Source: Bacillota bacterium
GTDB lineage: Bacteria; Bacillota_I; Bacilli_A; Izemoplasmatales; Hujiaoplasmataceae
DNA length: 34,981 nt
Assembly (NCBI GenBank): GCA_003245625.1
Contig: QKCT01000023.1
Coordinates: 1-34,981 of the forward strand
Reading direction: 5' to 3'
Shown: piece by piece, positions 8,140-20,297 of the stretch
Layout: the number at the start of each line of letters is the position of its first letter
Numbering within the stretch: position 1 is the stretch's first letter
Made by a program: the position numbers and the translations under genes
The notes under the pieces: model-generated
What the model was told of the DNA's origin: nothing
The model's database searches: none
Seen by the model: the letters and a program-made list of their open reading frames with translations, nothing else

Positions 8140-8584
8140 TATTCGGAACATGCGTATTTCAGATGTGGCTTCGATTGTGAAGTATGATACAATCATGCTT
8201 GGCGAAACCTTAGGGGATGAAACGATTAAGTCGCATCTTGAAAACAGCGATTTAATGAAGTATCTTATCATGGAAGATAAAGATACCAAAGAAGTTATTG
8301 GTCAAATCAGTCTTTGGATTGATGAGGACAAAGCACAAATTAATAATTTTTATATTTTAAAGAAGTTTCAGAGAATGCATTTAGGAAAAGCTTTTTTGGA
8401 GTATGTCTTAAAGTATCTTGATTCAATAGGGGTCAAAGAAATCACTTTGGAAGTACGATCAACAAATGAACCTGCGATAAAATTATATGAATCTTTTCAA
8501 TTTAAAGCAGTTACTATCCGAAAAAACTATTATTCCAACGGAGATAATGCATATCTGATGTATGTCAGTATTGGAAGTGAATAA
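8129..8584 (+). CDS. rimI: GNAT N-acetyltransferase, RimI-like
   Basis: This 151-residue protein is a GNAT-fold acetyl-CoA transferase. Family features are the N-terminal IRNMRISD strand-helix, the acetyl-CoA loop region around [14 protein letters not shown] (about residues 80-93), and the C-terminal [20 protein letters not shown] segment typical of RimI. RimI acetylates the N-terminus of ribosomal protein S18 in E. coli. The position between tsaB and tsaD is the conserved one. Substrate in this organism is unproven. It overlaps tsaB by 11 bases and ends one base before the tsaD start. Confidence 0.88.
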   Translation: MEINIRNMRISDVASIVKYDTIMLGETLGDETIKSHLENSDLMKYLIMEDKDTKEVIGQISLWIDEDKAQINNFYILKKFQRMHLGKAFLEYVLKYLDSIGVKEITLEVRSTNEPAIKLYESFQFKAVTIRKNYYSNGDNAYLMYVSIGSE

Positions 8585-8585
8585 C

Positions 8586-9590
8586 ATGTATGTACTAGGT
8601 GTAGAGACCAGTTGCGATGAAACGAGTGTTAGTGTAACAAAAGATGGAAAAGAAGTTTTATCCAACGTGGTCTTATCTCAAATCGACATTCACAAGGAAT
8701 ATGGTGGAGTCGTGCCTGAAATTGCTTCTCGAGAACATATCAAAGGGATTACCTACGTTTTCGATCAAGCGATGAAGGATGCTAAAATTGAATATAAGGA
8801 CTTGGATTTAATTGCGGTTACGCAGGGACCAGGTTTGATTGGATCCTTACTCATCGGTGTGAACGCCGCAAAGGTAATCAGTTTAAATTATCACATCCCA
8901 ATTATTGGAGTCCATCATATTACCGGACATATTTATGCAAGTAATATTGAACACGATTTTGAGTTCCCGTTGATTGCGTTAGTTGTTTCCGGAGGTCATA
9001 CGGAATTGATTCTTATGAAAGAACATTTTTCGTTTGAGAAACTGGGAGAAACACAAGACGACGCAGTTGGCGAAGCGTACGACAAAGTGGCGAGAGTTCT
9101 TGGATTACCATATCCCGGTGGACCAGTGGTTGATCGCTTGGCAAAACAAGGGGTGGAAGAATATCAATTTCCAAGACCGATGATCGACTCTGATGATTTT
9201 AACTTTAGTTTTTCCGGTTTAAAATCCCATGTCATCAATCTTAACCACAATATGCAACAACGCAATGAAGAAGTACATGTGGAGAATTTCTGTAGAAGTT
9301 TTCAAGAAGCTGTGACAGATGTTTTGGTTGCCAAAACGATAAAAGCGAAAGACCACTACCAAGTCAAACAGATTGTAGTTGCCGGTGGTGTTGCGGCAAA
9401 CTCGGGATTGCGACAGAAAATGAAAGAAAGAATTACGGATATACCAGTATATTTTCCGAGTATGAAGTACTGTACCGATAATGCCGCAATGATTAGCGTT
9501 GCTGGATATTACAAATACCAAAAAGAACAAAAATATGACGATTTCATGTTGAATGGATCCGGACGACTCGATATCAATGAGGGAGAATAA
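8586..9590 (+). CDS. tsaD: tRNA threonylcarbamoyladenosine transferase TsaD
   Basis: TsaD is the catalytic subunit that transfers the threonylcarbamoyl group to A37 of tRNA. The 334-residue product has [10 protein letters not shown] at residues 5-14, metal-binding histidines in HHITGHIYA (H111 and H115), the VSGGHTEL phosphate-binding segment, and [10 protein letters not shown] near the C-terminus. All are standard for the Kae1/TsaD family. I chose the ATG at 8586 rather than the in-frame start at 8562, because the former gives the conserved [13 protein letters not shown]-terminus. It is followed two bases later by glnS. Confidence 0.97.
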   Translation: MYVLGVETSCDETSVSVTKDGKEVLSNVVLSQIDIHKEYGGVVPEIASREHIKGITYVFDQAMKDAKIEYKDLDLIAVTQGPGLIGSLLIGVNAAKVISLNYHIPIIGVHHITGHIYASNIEHDFEFPLIALVVSGGHTELILMKEHFSFEKLGETQDDAVGEAYDKVARVLGLPYPGGPVVDRLAKQGVEEYQFPRPMIDSDDFNFSFSGLKSHVINLNHNMQQRNEEVHVENFCRSFQEAVTDVLVAKTIKAKDHYQVKQIVVAGGVAANSGLRQKMKERITDIPVYFPSMKYCTDNAAMISVAGYYKYQKEQKYDDFMLNGSGRLDINEGE

Positions 9591-9592
9591 CA

Positions 9593-11227
9593 ATGGAAAT
9601 AGAATCTAATTTTATTAAAACAATTATGGAAGAAGATCTTGCTAGCGGAAAAGTAAATGGGATTGTAACTCGTTTCCCACCGGAACCAAATGCATATTTG
9701 CATATTGGTCATGCAAGAGCCATTATAACCAATTTTGAATTGGCAAAACATTTTGGCGGAAAAACAAATCTACGTTTTGATGATACAAACCCCGTGAAAG
9801 AAGATAGTTCTTTTGTAGAAGCCATCAAAGAAGATATCAAATGGTTGGGATACGAACCAGCAAATGTGTTCTTTGGTTCAGACTATTTTGAGATTACTTA
9901 TAACTATGCAATTGATTTGATCAAAAAGAATCTTGCATATGTTTGTGATCTAAATCAAGAACAGATGAGAGATTTTCGTGGTACTTTGACGGAACCGGGA
10001 AAAGATTCACCTTATCGGAATCGCTCCATAGAAGAAAACCTTCAATTGTTTGACGAAATGAGAAATGGCAAGTATGCAGATGGTGAAAAGACGCTTCGTG
10101 CAAAAATTGATATGTCTCATCCAAACATGAATATGAGAGATCCGGTTTTGTATCGAATTATCCATATCACTCATCACAATACGGGAGACAAATGGTGTAT
10201 TTATCCGATGTATGATTTCGCGCATCCACTACAAGATGCCATCGAGGGTGTAACCCATTCTTTATGTTCTTTGGAATATGATGATCATAGAATTCTTTAT
10301 GATTGGGTTGTGGATAATTGTGAAACTCCACATATTCCACATCAATATGAGTTTGGTCGTTTGAATATTACGAATACAATCATGTCCAAACGCTATCTAA
10401 AACAATTAGTAGATAATAATTTAGTTCACGGTTATGACGATCCTAGAATGCCTACTCTGACGGGGTTAAGACGAAGGGGTTATACGAAAGAAGCAATCAA
10501 AAGTTTTGTTTTAGGAACAGGATTGTCCAGAATTAATTCTACGGTTTCCAGTGAAATGTTGGAAAATGCAGTACGCAATGATTTAAATTTCAAAGTAAAG
10601 CGTGTGAGCGCAGTATTGGATCCGTTGCGCGTTGTGATTACCAACTATCCAGAAGGAAAGATAGAATGGTTGGATGCACCTTACAATAAAGACAACGAAG
10701 AGTTGGGAGAACGTAAAATTGCATTTAGCCGCAACCTCTTTATTGAAAGAGAAGACTTCATTGAAGAGAAGCCAAACAAGAAGTGGAAGAGACTTGCACT
10801 GGGTGTAGAAGTTCGTTTGATGTTCGCCTATTTCATCACTTGTAATGAAGTGAAGTATGATGACTTTGGAAACATCGTTGAACTTCAATGTACCTATGAT
10901 GAAGCAACAAAATCCGGTTCAGGATTCGATGAGAGAAAACCGAACGGAACCATTCACTTCGTTGAAGCAACAACATCAAAGAAAGCAACCTTCAATCTCT
11001 TTGAACCACTCATGATTGACTCAGATTCCAAACGTGATTTGGAAGAACGATTGAACCCAAATTCATGGAAGGAAATGAGTGGCTTTGTAGAGAAAGCAAT
11101 TGAAAATACTACTGCACTAGAACGATTCCAATTCATCCGTAAAGGGTATTTTGCTACAGATTACGACTCCGAAGCGGATAGTTTAGTCTTTAATCGTATC
11201 TGTGAATTAAAATCAAGCTTCAATTAA
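9593..11227 (+). CDS. glnS: Glutaminyl-tRNA synthetase
   Basis: GlnRS charges tRNA-Gln directly with glutamine. The 544-residue product is close to E. coli GlnRS in length and wording: PPEPNAYLHIGHA (HIGH motif, residues 37-40), NLRFDDTNPVKED, the class-specific GTLTEPGKDSPYR, CIYPMYDFAHP, THSLCSLEYDDHR, and the MSK signature as MSKRY near residue 264. The C-terminal anticodon-binding beta-barrels are present. The THSLC..E segment and extended C-terminus separate it from GluRS. It starts two bases after tsaD and seems to be the last gene of that operon. Most Bacillota use mischarging plus GatCAB instead, so a GlnRS is notable and was probably acquired by transfer. Confidence 0.95.
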   Translation: MEIESNFIKTIMEEDLASGKVNGIVTRFPPEPNAYLHIGHARAIITNFELAKHFGGKTNLRFDDTNPVKEDSSFVEAIKEDIKWLGYEPANVFFGSDYFEITYNYAIDLIKKNLAYVCDLNQEQMRDFRGTLTEPGKDSPYRNRSIEENLQLFDEMRNGKYADGEKTLRAKIDMSHPNMNMRDPVLYRIIHITHHNTGDKWCIYPMYDFAHPLQDAIEGVTHSLCSLEYDDHRILYDWVVDNCETPHIPHQYEFGRLNITNTIMSKRYLKQLVDNNLVHGYDDPRMPTLTGLRRRGYTKEAIKSFVLGTGLSRINSTVSSEMLENAVRNDLNFKVKRVSAVLDPLRVVITNYPEGKIEWLDAPYNKDNEELGERKIAFSRNLFIEREDFIEEKPNKKWKRLALGVEVRLMFAYFITCNEVKYDDFGNIVELQCTYDEATKSGSGFDERKPNGTIHFVEATTSKKATFNLFEPLMIDSDSKRDLEERLNPNSWKEMSGFVEKAIENTTALERFQFIRKGYFATDYDSEADSLVFNRICELKSSFN

Positions 11228-11249
11228 AAGTCGATTCGTCGACTTTTTT
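11226..11249 (+). terminator. Intrinsic terminator after glnS
   Basis: AAAAGTCGA and TCGACTTTT form a 9-bp stem around a TTCG loop, followed by T residues. It begins within the glnS stop codon region and ends the tsa-glnS transcript. Confidence 0.9.
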
Positions 11250-11297
11250 ATTTTTATAGAATACTGATGGAGTCAATATCTAAAATTAGTTTATAAC

Positions 11298-11314
11298 GCC
11301 AAATATAGGGAAAT
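11298..11314 (+). repeat. 17-base direct repeat, copy 1
   Basis: GCCAAATATAGGGAAAT occurs here and again at 11570-11586, 272 bases apart in the same orientation, both in non-coding DNA. They could flank a lost insertion or be twin binding sites. Confidence 0.6.
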
Positions 11315-11344
11315 TCCAGAAATATATATAAGTGAGAAAGAAGT

Positions 11345-11473
11345 ATGAATAAGTCGTTTTATAGGTTGCTATGTGATTATGATACTGTTCTAGTTGAAAG
11401 AATCGTTTTCGAAACTTTTTGGGGATTCAAACTGGTTTTTATTCGTAAAAATCACATTCAATATTCGTGGTGA
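11345..11473 (+). CDS. Possible 42-residue small protein (doubtful)
   Basis: An ATG-initiated frame of 42 codons ends at TGA. A purine-rich GAGAAAG lies just upstream but is a weak ribosome binding site. The predicted peptide starts MNKSFYRLLCDYD and has alternating hydrophobic and charged residues with no recognisable domain. In AT-rich DNA such a frame can arise by chance. Confidence 0.12.
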   Translation: MNKSFYRLLCDYDTVLVERIVFETFWGFKLVFIRKNHIQYSW

Positions 11474-11569
11474 ATAAGTTGGATTGATTCAATCAAGTCA
11501 TTATTCGACGTTTAACATTGAAAATCGATCACATTTTTAATTCCAAATTTTAATAGATAATTAAAGATG

Positions 11570-11586
11570 GCCAAATATAGGGAAAT
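11570..11586 (+). repeat. 17-base direct repeat, copy 2
   Basis: This is identical to 11298-11314. It lies about 135 bases upstream of pcrA. Confidence 0.6.
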
Positions 11587-11649
11587 AAAAGGCGTTTCAA
11601 AAAATTGATTTTCGAATCAATATTTTAAAAAAGTCTGGAAATAAACAAC

Positions 11650-11676
11650 ATATACAGTGTCAATATACCTGTATAT
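11650..11676. promoter_or_regulatory. Inverted repeat over the pcrA promoter (candidate operator)
   Basis: ATATACAG (11650-11657) and CTGTATAT (11669-11676) are perfect inverted arms around an 11-base spacer. The dyad covers the -35 region and ends two bases before the extended -10 of pcrA, a classic repressor position. It does not match the Gram-positive LexA box (GAAC-N4-GTTC). Confidence 0.4.
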
Positions 11677-11677
11677 A

Positions 11678-11686
11678 TGGTATAAT
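11678..11686 (+). promoter_or_regulatory. Extended -10 promoter of the pcrA-ligA-uvrA operon
   Basis: TG at 11678-11679, one base, then TATAAT at 11681-11686, 18 bases before the pcrA ATG. The predicted leader is very short and includes the AAGGTGAT ribosome binding site. Confidence 0.6.
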
Positions 11687-11704
11687 AGTAGTAAGGTGAT
11701 TTAG

Positions 11705-15878
<4,174 letters not shown>

Positions 15879-15882
15879 TAAA

Positions 15883-18699
15883 TTGAACGATTATATCGTC
15901 ATTAAAGGCGCTAGAGAAAATAATTTAAAGTCAATTGATCTTGAGTTTAAAAAGAATCAATTGATTGTCATGACAGGTCTTTCCGGTTCTGGAAAGACTA
16001 GTTTGGCATTTGACACAATTTATGAAGAGGGAAGAAGACGTTATGTTGAATCTCTTAGTGCATATGCAAGGCAGTTTTTAGGGAATATGGAGAAACCGGA
16101 TGTGGATTCAATCGAAGGGTTAGCTCCAGCGATTTCAATTGACCAAAAGACAACTAGTCATAATCCTAGATCAACGGTTGGAACAATTACCGAGATTTAT
16201 GATTATGTTCGTTTAATGTACGCCAGAATTGGGCGACCGATTTGTCCTCATCACGGAATTGAAATCAAATCACAGACCATTCAAGAGATGACCAATCGAG
16301 TATTGGATTACCTAGGAGAAAGATTGATTATTTTATCTCCAGTTATCCGAGGGAAAAAAGGGACTCATGATAAATTATTGGAATCCTTGCGGAAAGATGG
16401 GTATACCAGAGTTCGTGTTGACGGAGATGATTTCGAACTAGACCAAGAAATCAAACTGAATAAAAACCAAAGACATGATATCGATGTTGTGATAGACCGT
16501 ATTGTGGTCAAAGAAGATATCACATCAAGAATTTACGACTCATTAGAGACTGCTGCTAAACTAGGCGAAGGGCTCGTAAAAGTTGTTGTGAACGATTCTG
16601 AAGTGCTTTTTTCAGAACATTTTTCTTGTCCGATATGTGGGTTTACTGTACCCGAACTAGAACCGAGATTGTTCTCATTCAATTCGCCATTTGGTGCTTG
16701 TAAGACATGTAGTGGGTTGGGATTCAACCGCAAAATTGATGAAGACTTATTGTTGCCAGATAAGAGTTTGTCTATTCGTGGTGGAGTATTTGCGAAGTAT
16801 TCAGGGAAGGATTCTCTCTATTTCCAACAGATAGAACAAACAGCGAAAGCGTATAATATCGACTTGGATAAACCATTTAATGAACTACCTAGAAAAGAAC
16901 AAGAAGTGTTATTATACGGTTCAAAGAATAGTGTTGATTTTAAATATATATCCAAAACAGGTAATATGTTTCATCAAGCGAAGAAACCATTTGAAGGTGT
17001 TATCGTGAGTCTGGAACGGCGTTATCTTATGACCACATCCAAAGGAGTTCGTGAATGGATTGAAAAGATGATGCGCGATATTCCCTGTGATTCATGTGGA
17101 GGGAAACGCCTAAATGAAGAGGCTTTATCGGTTTATATCGATGGAAAGAATATTAATGAATTCACCGATTTATCCATTCTTCACTTAAAAGAGTTTATTG
17201 ACAATATCAACCTATCAAATAAAGATTATGAAATCGCTAGACCGATCATCAAAGAAATCAAGGCTCGCTTAGAATTTTTGATCAATGTTGGTTTAGACTA
17301 TTTGACTTTGTCCAGGGCATCCTCCTCTTTATCCGGGGGAGAATCTCAAAGAATACGGTTAGCTACACAAATCGGTTCTCGTTTGACCGGAGTCCTCTAT
17401 GTCTTAGATGAACCATCCATCGGTTTGCATCAAAGAGATAATCAAAGATTGATAGATACGTTAAAAGGAATGAGAGATTTAGGAAACACCATGATCGTGG
17501 TTGAACATGATATGGAAATGATTTCTGCAAGTGATTGGGTTATAGATATTGGTCCTGGAGCCGGCAATGAAGGTGGAGAGGTTGTTTTCCAAGGGACTCC
17601 AGCTGAATTATTATTGGATTCAAAATCATTGACTGGAAAATATTTGCGCGGCGAAGAAAAAGTCGAAATTCCAAAGAAGAGACGATCACACGATCGCGGA
17701 TATCTAGAAATAATTGGTGCTTCGCAAAACAATTTGAAGGAGATTGATGCTAAAATTCCGATTGGCTGCATGACGGTTGTGACAGGGGTATCTGGTTCTG
17801 GTAAATCTTCTTTGGTAAACGAAGTATTATATACAAATCTTGCGAACAAGATTACAAGAAGAACAGAAGTATCAGGAAAATGTAAATCCCTTCTTAATTA
17901 TGAACAATTTGATAAAATTATCGATATCGATCAGAGCCCAATAGGTCGTACTCCTCGTTCTAATCCGGCAACTTACACAGGAGTCTTTGATGAAATCAGG
18001 AACCTATTCTCTCAGACGAAAGAAGCCAAGATGAGAGGATATGATAAAGGTCGATTCTCTTTCAATGTAAAAGGTGGACGATGCGAACATTGTGCCGGTG
18101 ATGGCGTCATTAAGATTGAAATGCATTTCATGCCAAATATTTATGTGGAATGTGAAGAATGTCATGGAAAACGTTATAACAAAGAAACGTTACAAGTGAA
18201 GTACAAAGGAAAAACGATCGCTGACGTTCTTGATATGAGAGTGGAAGAATCCTTGGAATTCTTCAAACATTTACCAAAGATTTATAAACGACTTAAAACC
18301 ATTGATGAAGTTGGACTTGGTTATGTACAATTAGGACAATCCTCTACAACCTTATCTGGCGGGGAAGCTCAACGTGTGAAATTATCATCTGAGCTATATA
18401 AACGCATTACAGACAAATCCATTTATATTTTGGATGAACCAACAACTGGACTTCACTCTCATGACGTGAAGAAATTGATTTCGGTGTTGCAAAACATTGT
18501 AGATAAAGGAGCCACTGTTGTAGTAATCGAACATAATTTGGATGTTATTAAAGTGGCGGATCACATTATCGATCTTGGTCCCGATGGAGGAGACCGCGGC
18601 GGGGAAATTGTAGCCAGTGGCACACCAGAGGACGTGGCTTTAAACAAAAAGAGTTATACAGGGCATTATCTAAAACCGATTTTATTCGAGAACAAGTAG
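15883..18699 (+). CDS. uvrA: Excinuclease ABC subunit A
   Basis: UvrA recognises damaged DNA in nucleotide excision repair and loads UvrB. The 938-residue length is standard. It has two ABC ATPase modules: Walker A GLSGSGKTS at residues 32-40 and GVSGSGKSS in the second half, with two LSGGE signatures (SLSGGESQRIRLA and TLSGGEAQRVKL). Zinc sites are visible as CPICG...CKTCSGLG and CEHCAGDG...CEECHG. The TTG start four bases after ligA has AGGTGAT upstream. uvrB, its usual neighbour, is not here; its partner genes in this operon are pcrA and ligA. UvrA, PcrA and LigA act at the first and last stages of excision repair. Confidence 0.98.
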   Translation: MNDYIVIKGARENNLKSIDLEFKKNQLIVMTGLSGSGKTSLAFDTIYEEGRRRYVESLSAYARQFLGNMEKPDVDSIEGLAPAISIDQKTTSHNPRSTVGTITEIYDYVRLMYARIGRPICPHHGIEIKSQTIQEMTNRVLDYLGERLIILSPVIRGKKGTHDKLLESLRKDGYTRVRVDGDDFELDQEIKLNKNQRHDIDVVIDRIVVKEDITSRIYDSLETAAKLGEGLVKVVVNDSEVLFSEHFSCPICGFTVPELEPRLFSFNSPFGACKTCSGLGFNRKIDEDLLLPDKSLSIRGGVFAKYSGKDSLYFQQIEQTAKAYNIDLDKPFNELPRKEQEVLLYGSKNSVDFKYISKTGNMFHQAKKPFEGVIVSLERRYLMTTSKGVREWIEKMMRDIPCDSCGGKRLNEEALSVYIDGKNINEFTDLSILHLKEFIDNINLSNKDYEIARPIIKEIKARLEFLINVGLDYLTLSRASSSLSGGESQRIRLATQIGSRLTGVLYVLDEPSIGLHQRDNQRLIDTLKGMRDLGNTMIVVEHDMEMISASDWVIDIGPGAGNEGGEVVFQGTPAELLLDSKSLTGKYLRGEEKVEIPKKRRSHDRGYLEIIGASQNNLKEIDAKIPIGCMTVVTGVSGSGKSSLVNEVLYTNLANKITRRTEVSGKCKSLLNYEQFDKIIDIDQSPIGRTPRSNPATYTGVFDEIRNLFSQTKEAKMRGYDKGRFSFNVKGGRCEHCAGDGVIKIEMHFMPNIYVECEECHGKRYNKETLQVKYKGKTIADVLDMRVEESLEFFKHLPKIYKRLKTIDEVGLGYVQLGQSSTTLSGGEAQRVKLSSELYKRITDKSIYILDEPTTGLHSHDVKKLISVLQNIVDKGATVVVIEHNLDVIKVADHIIDLGPDGGDRGGEIVASGTPEDVALNKKSYTGHYLKPILFENK

Positions 18700-18726
18700 A
18701 TTTCATTCTGCTTGTTCTTTTGTTTT
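18690..18726 (+). terminator. Intrinsic terminator after uvrA
   Basis: GAACAAGTAGA (18690-18700) pairs with TCTGCTTGTTC (18707-18717), one pair being G-U, followed by TTTTGTTTTTT. The uvrA stop codon lies inside the stem. It closes the repair operon. Confidence 0.88.
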
Positions 18727-18789
18727 TTACTCGTGTTTTGAATGCAATTATGATATTATATATGTAGCATTGGATATGGGTAAATAGTT

Positions 18790-19338
18790 ATGGATAATGA
18801 CAACAAAGATATTAGAAAAGAAATCGAAGAACTTGAAAAACTGATAGATAAAGTAAAAAAACAAAACGAAGAAGAAAAGAAAAAACAACAGAAACAACCG
18901 AAGAACACGGTCGTAAGAATTAATCTTGCTTCTGTGTACTCCAATAATTTCTGGATCAATATGATTATTGCATTTCTCATAAACTTCATCGTTATTTTTT
19001 CTTTGTTCAAATTGTTTGATTTTGAAATTGTTGCCAACGATCAATATATCTTAGCTCTTGTAGGGATCTTTACCATAGTCGAGGAGCTATATCGTAAATA
19101 TTTATTGATGAAGCAAGTTAAGATTGTTTTGTATACATCAGGACTAATTTTTACATTCATCAATATTCTGATTTTCTATATTTTGGACCTTGTCGTTTTT
19201 GTCGACTCATTCTCATTTGTCGATTACCTCTATCCGGTTGCATTTGTGGTGTTATTTCAAAGCGTAAGAGCAATTATAAAGAATTTGTACATTCGTTTGA
19301 TTCATAGATTTGCATTAAAGAAAATGAAAAGAAGATAG
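18790..19338 (+). CDS. Membrane protein of unknown function with N-terminal coiled coil
   Basis: I do not recognise this 182-residue protein. Residues 3-37 are highly charged and helical (E/K-rich, with heptad-like spacing of I/L), suggesting a cytoplasmic coiled coil. About four hydrophobic segments follow (near residues 56-77, 80-95, 113-134 and 144-158), ending in a very basic tail (RFALKKMKRR), which favours a cytoplasmic C-terminus. The upstream ribosome binding site is weak. It ends eight bases before hprK, so it probably leads the hprK-lgt-whiA-acpS transcript. Small membrane proteins near hprK-lgt are seen in other Bacillota, but similarity to them is not claimed. Confidence 0.7.
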   Translation: MDNDNKDIRKEIEELEKLIDKVKKQNEEEKKKQQKQPKNTVVRINLASVYSNNFWINMIIAFLINFIVIFSLFKLFDFEIVANDQYILALVGIFTIVEELYRKYLLMKQVKIVLYTSGLIFTFINILIFYILDLVVFVDSFSFVDYLYPVAFVVLFQSVRAIIKNLYIRLIHRFALKKMKRR

Positions 19339-19346
19339 GTGATATG

Positions 19347-20297
19347 ATGGGTAAAATATCGATTATCGAAGTAATAAAAGGTTTAAAACTAGAAATTTTA
19401 GCCGGAAAAGACGGCGTAAATCGGATTGTTTCGAATCCTAGTTTAACAAGACCGGGATTGGAATTGGCTGGAATGTTTGATTTCTATGAGAGCGATCGTA
19501 TCCAGATTATCGGTTCAAAGGAAAGCACTTTTTTTCATTGGCTAAATGAGCAAGATAAAAAGGCACGTGTTGAAATGTTGTTTGAAAAAGACCCACCAGC
19601 TTTCATTTTCTCGAAAAATGTTGAGGTTCCAAGTATCTTTTTAGAAATGGGAGAGAAATACAATATCCCCGTTTTAAAAAGTATCTATACGACAACCTCA
19701 TTATTTAGCGAACTCTTCGCATTTCTACAAGCAAGATTAGCAGATAGAACTTCCATGCATGGTGTTTTACTGGATATCAATGGTGTTGGAGTATTAATTA
19801 CCGGAAAGAGCGGTTTAGGAAAAAGCGAAGTCGCTCTGGAATTGATTCGCAGAGGTTATATTTTGGTTGCGGACGATATCGTTGAGATTTATCAAGTGGA
19901 AAAAGGCATTGTAATTGGAGAAGCTCCGGACATGTTGAAAAAGTATTTGGAGATTCGCGGAGTTGGAATCGTAAATGTTGTTTACTTATTTGGGGTTCGT
20001 GCATATCGTCAAAGTAAAAAAATCTCTTTGTTTGTGAAACTAGAGAAATGGGATGACAATCAAGACTTTGATCGTTTGGGTCTTACGGAAGAATATGAGA
20101 AAATCTTTGATACCAAAGTAGCCACGGTATCAATTCCGATTACAGAGGCTCGAAACACAGCGACTTTAGTAGAAGCTGCAGCGTTTGATTTTAAATCAAA
20201 ACAGATGGGTTATCATTCCGCAAATGATTTCAATCAATTGTTGAATGAACAAATAAAAATCAATCAAATGAAAGTAGATGGGGATATTGATGAATAA
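19347..20297 (+). CDS. hprK: HPr kinase/phosphorylase
   Basis: HprK phosphorylates HPr at Ser46 in response to glycolytic intermediates and reverses this at low energy, controlling PTS uptake and CcpA-type catabolite regulation. The 316-residue product has the family layout: an N-terminal regulatory domain, then the C-terminal kinase domain with H138, the P-loop GKSGLGKS at residues 153-160, the ADDIVEI segment, and the signature EIRGVGIVNV. Of two adjacent ATG codons, 19347 is better spaced from AGGTGAT. It overlaps the following lgt by eight bases. Together with the xylose locus it implies Bacillota-style carbon control. Confidence 0.96.
   Translation: MGKISIIEVIKGLKLEILAGKDGVNRIVSNPSLTRPGLELAGMFDFYESDRIQIIGSKESTFFHWLNEQDKKARVEMLFEKDPPAFIFSKNVEVPSIFLEMGEKYNIPVLKSIYTTTSLFSELFAFLQARLADRTSMHGVLLDINGVGVLITGKSGLGKSEVALELIRRGYILVADDIVEIYQVEKGIVIGEAPDMLKKYLEIRGVGIVNVVYLFGVRAYRQSKKISLFVKLEKWDDNQDFDRLGLTEEYEKIFDTKVATVSIPITEARNTATLVEAAAFDFKSKQMGYHSANDFNQLLNEQIKINQMKVDGDIDE

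Larger units (their letters stand above)
11250..11677. other. Non-coding stretch between glnS and pcrA
   Basis: About 430 bases lack any convincing gene. The stretch is AT-rich and holds two copies of a 17-base direct repeat, several short hairpins with TTCG loops (TTTTTA-TTCG-TAAAAA at 11436-11451, ATTGATT-TTCG-AATCAAT at 11604-11621) and the short palindrome TTGATTCAATCAA at 11484-11496. A 42-codon open frame is listed separately with low confidence. This could be a decayed gene, a small RNA or regulatory DNA; nothing decides between them. Confidence 0.5.

Noticed and set aside
18748-19044. Two antisense frames (98 and 93 codons) opposite the membrane protein gene
   Set aside because: They are low-complexity, Phe/Ser-rich mirrors of the K/E-rich coiled-coil region on the other strand.
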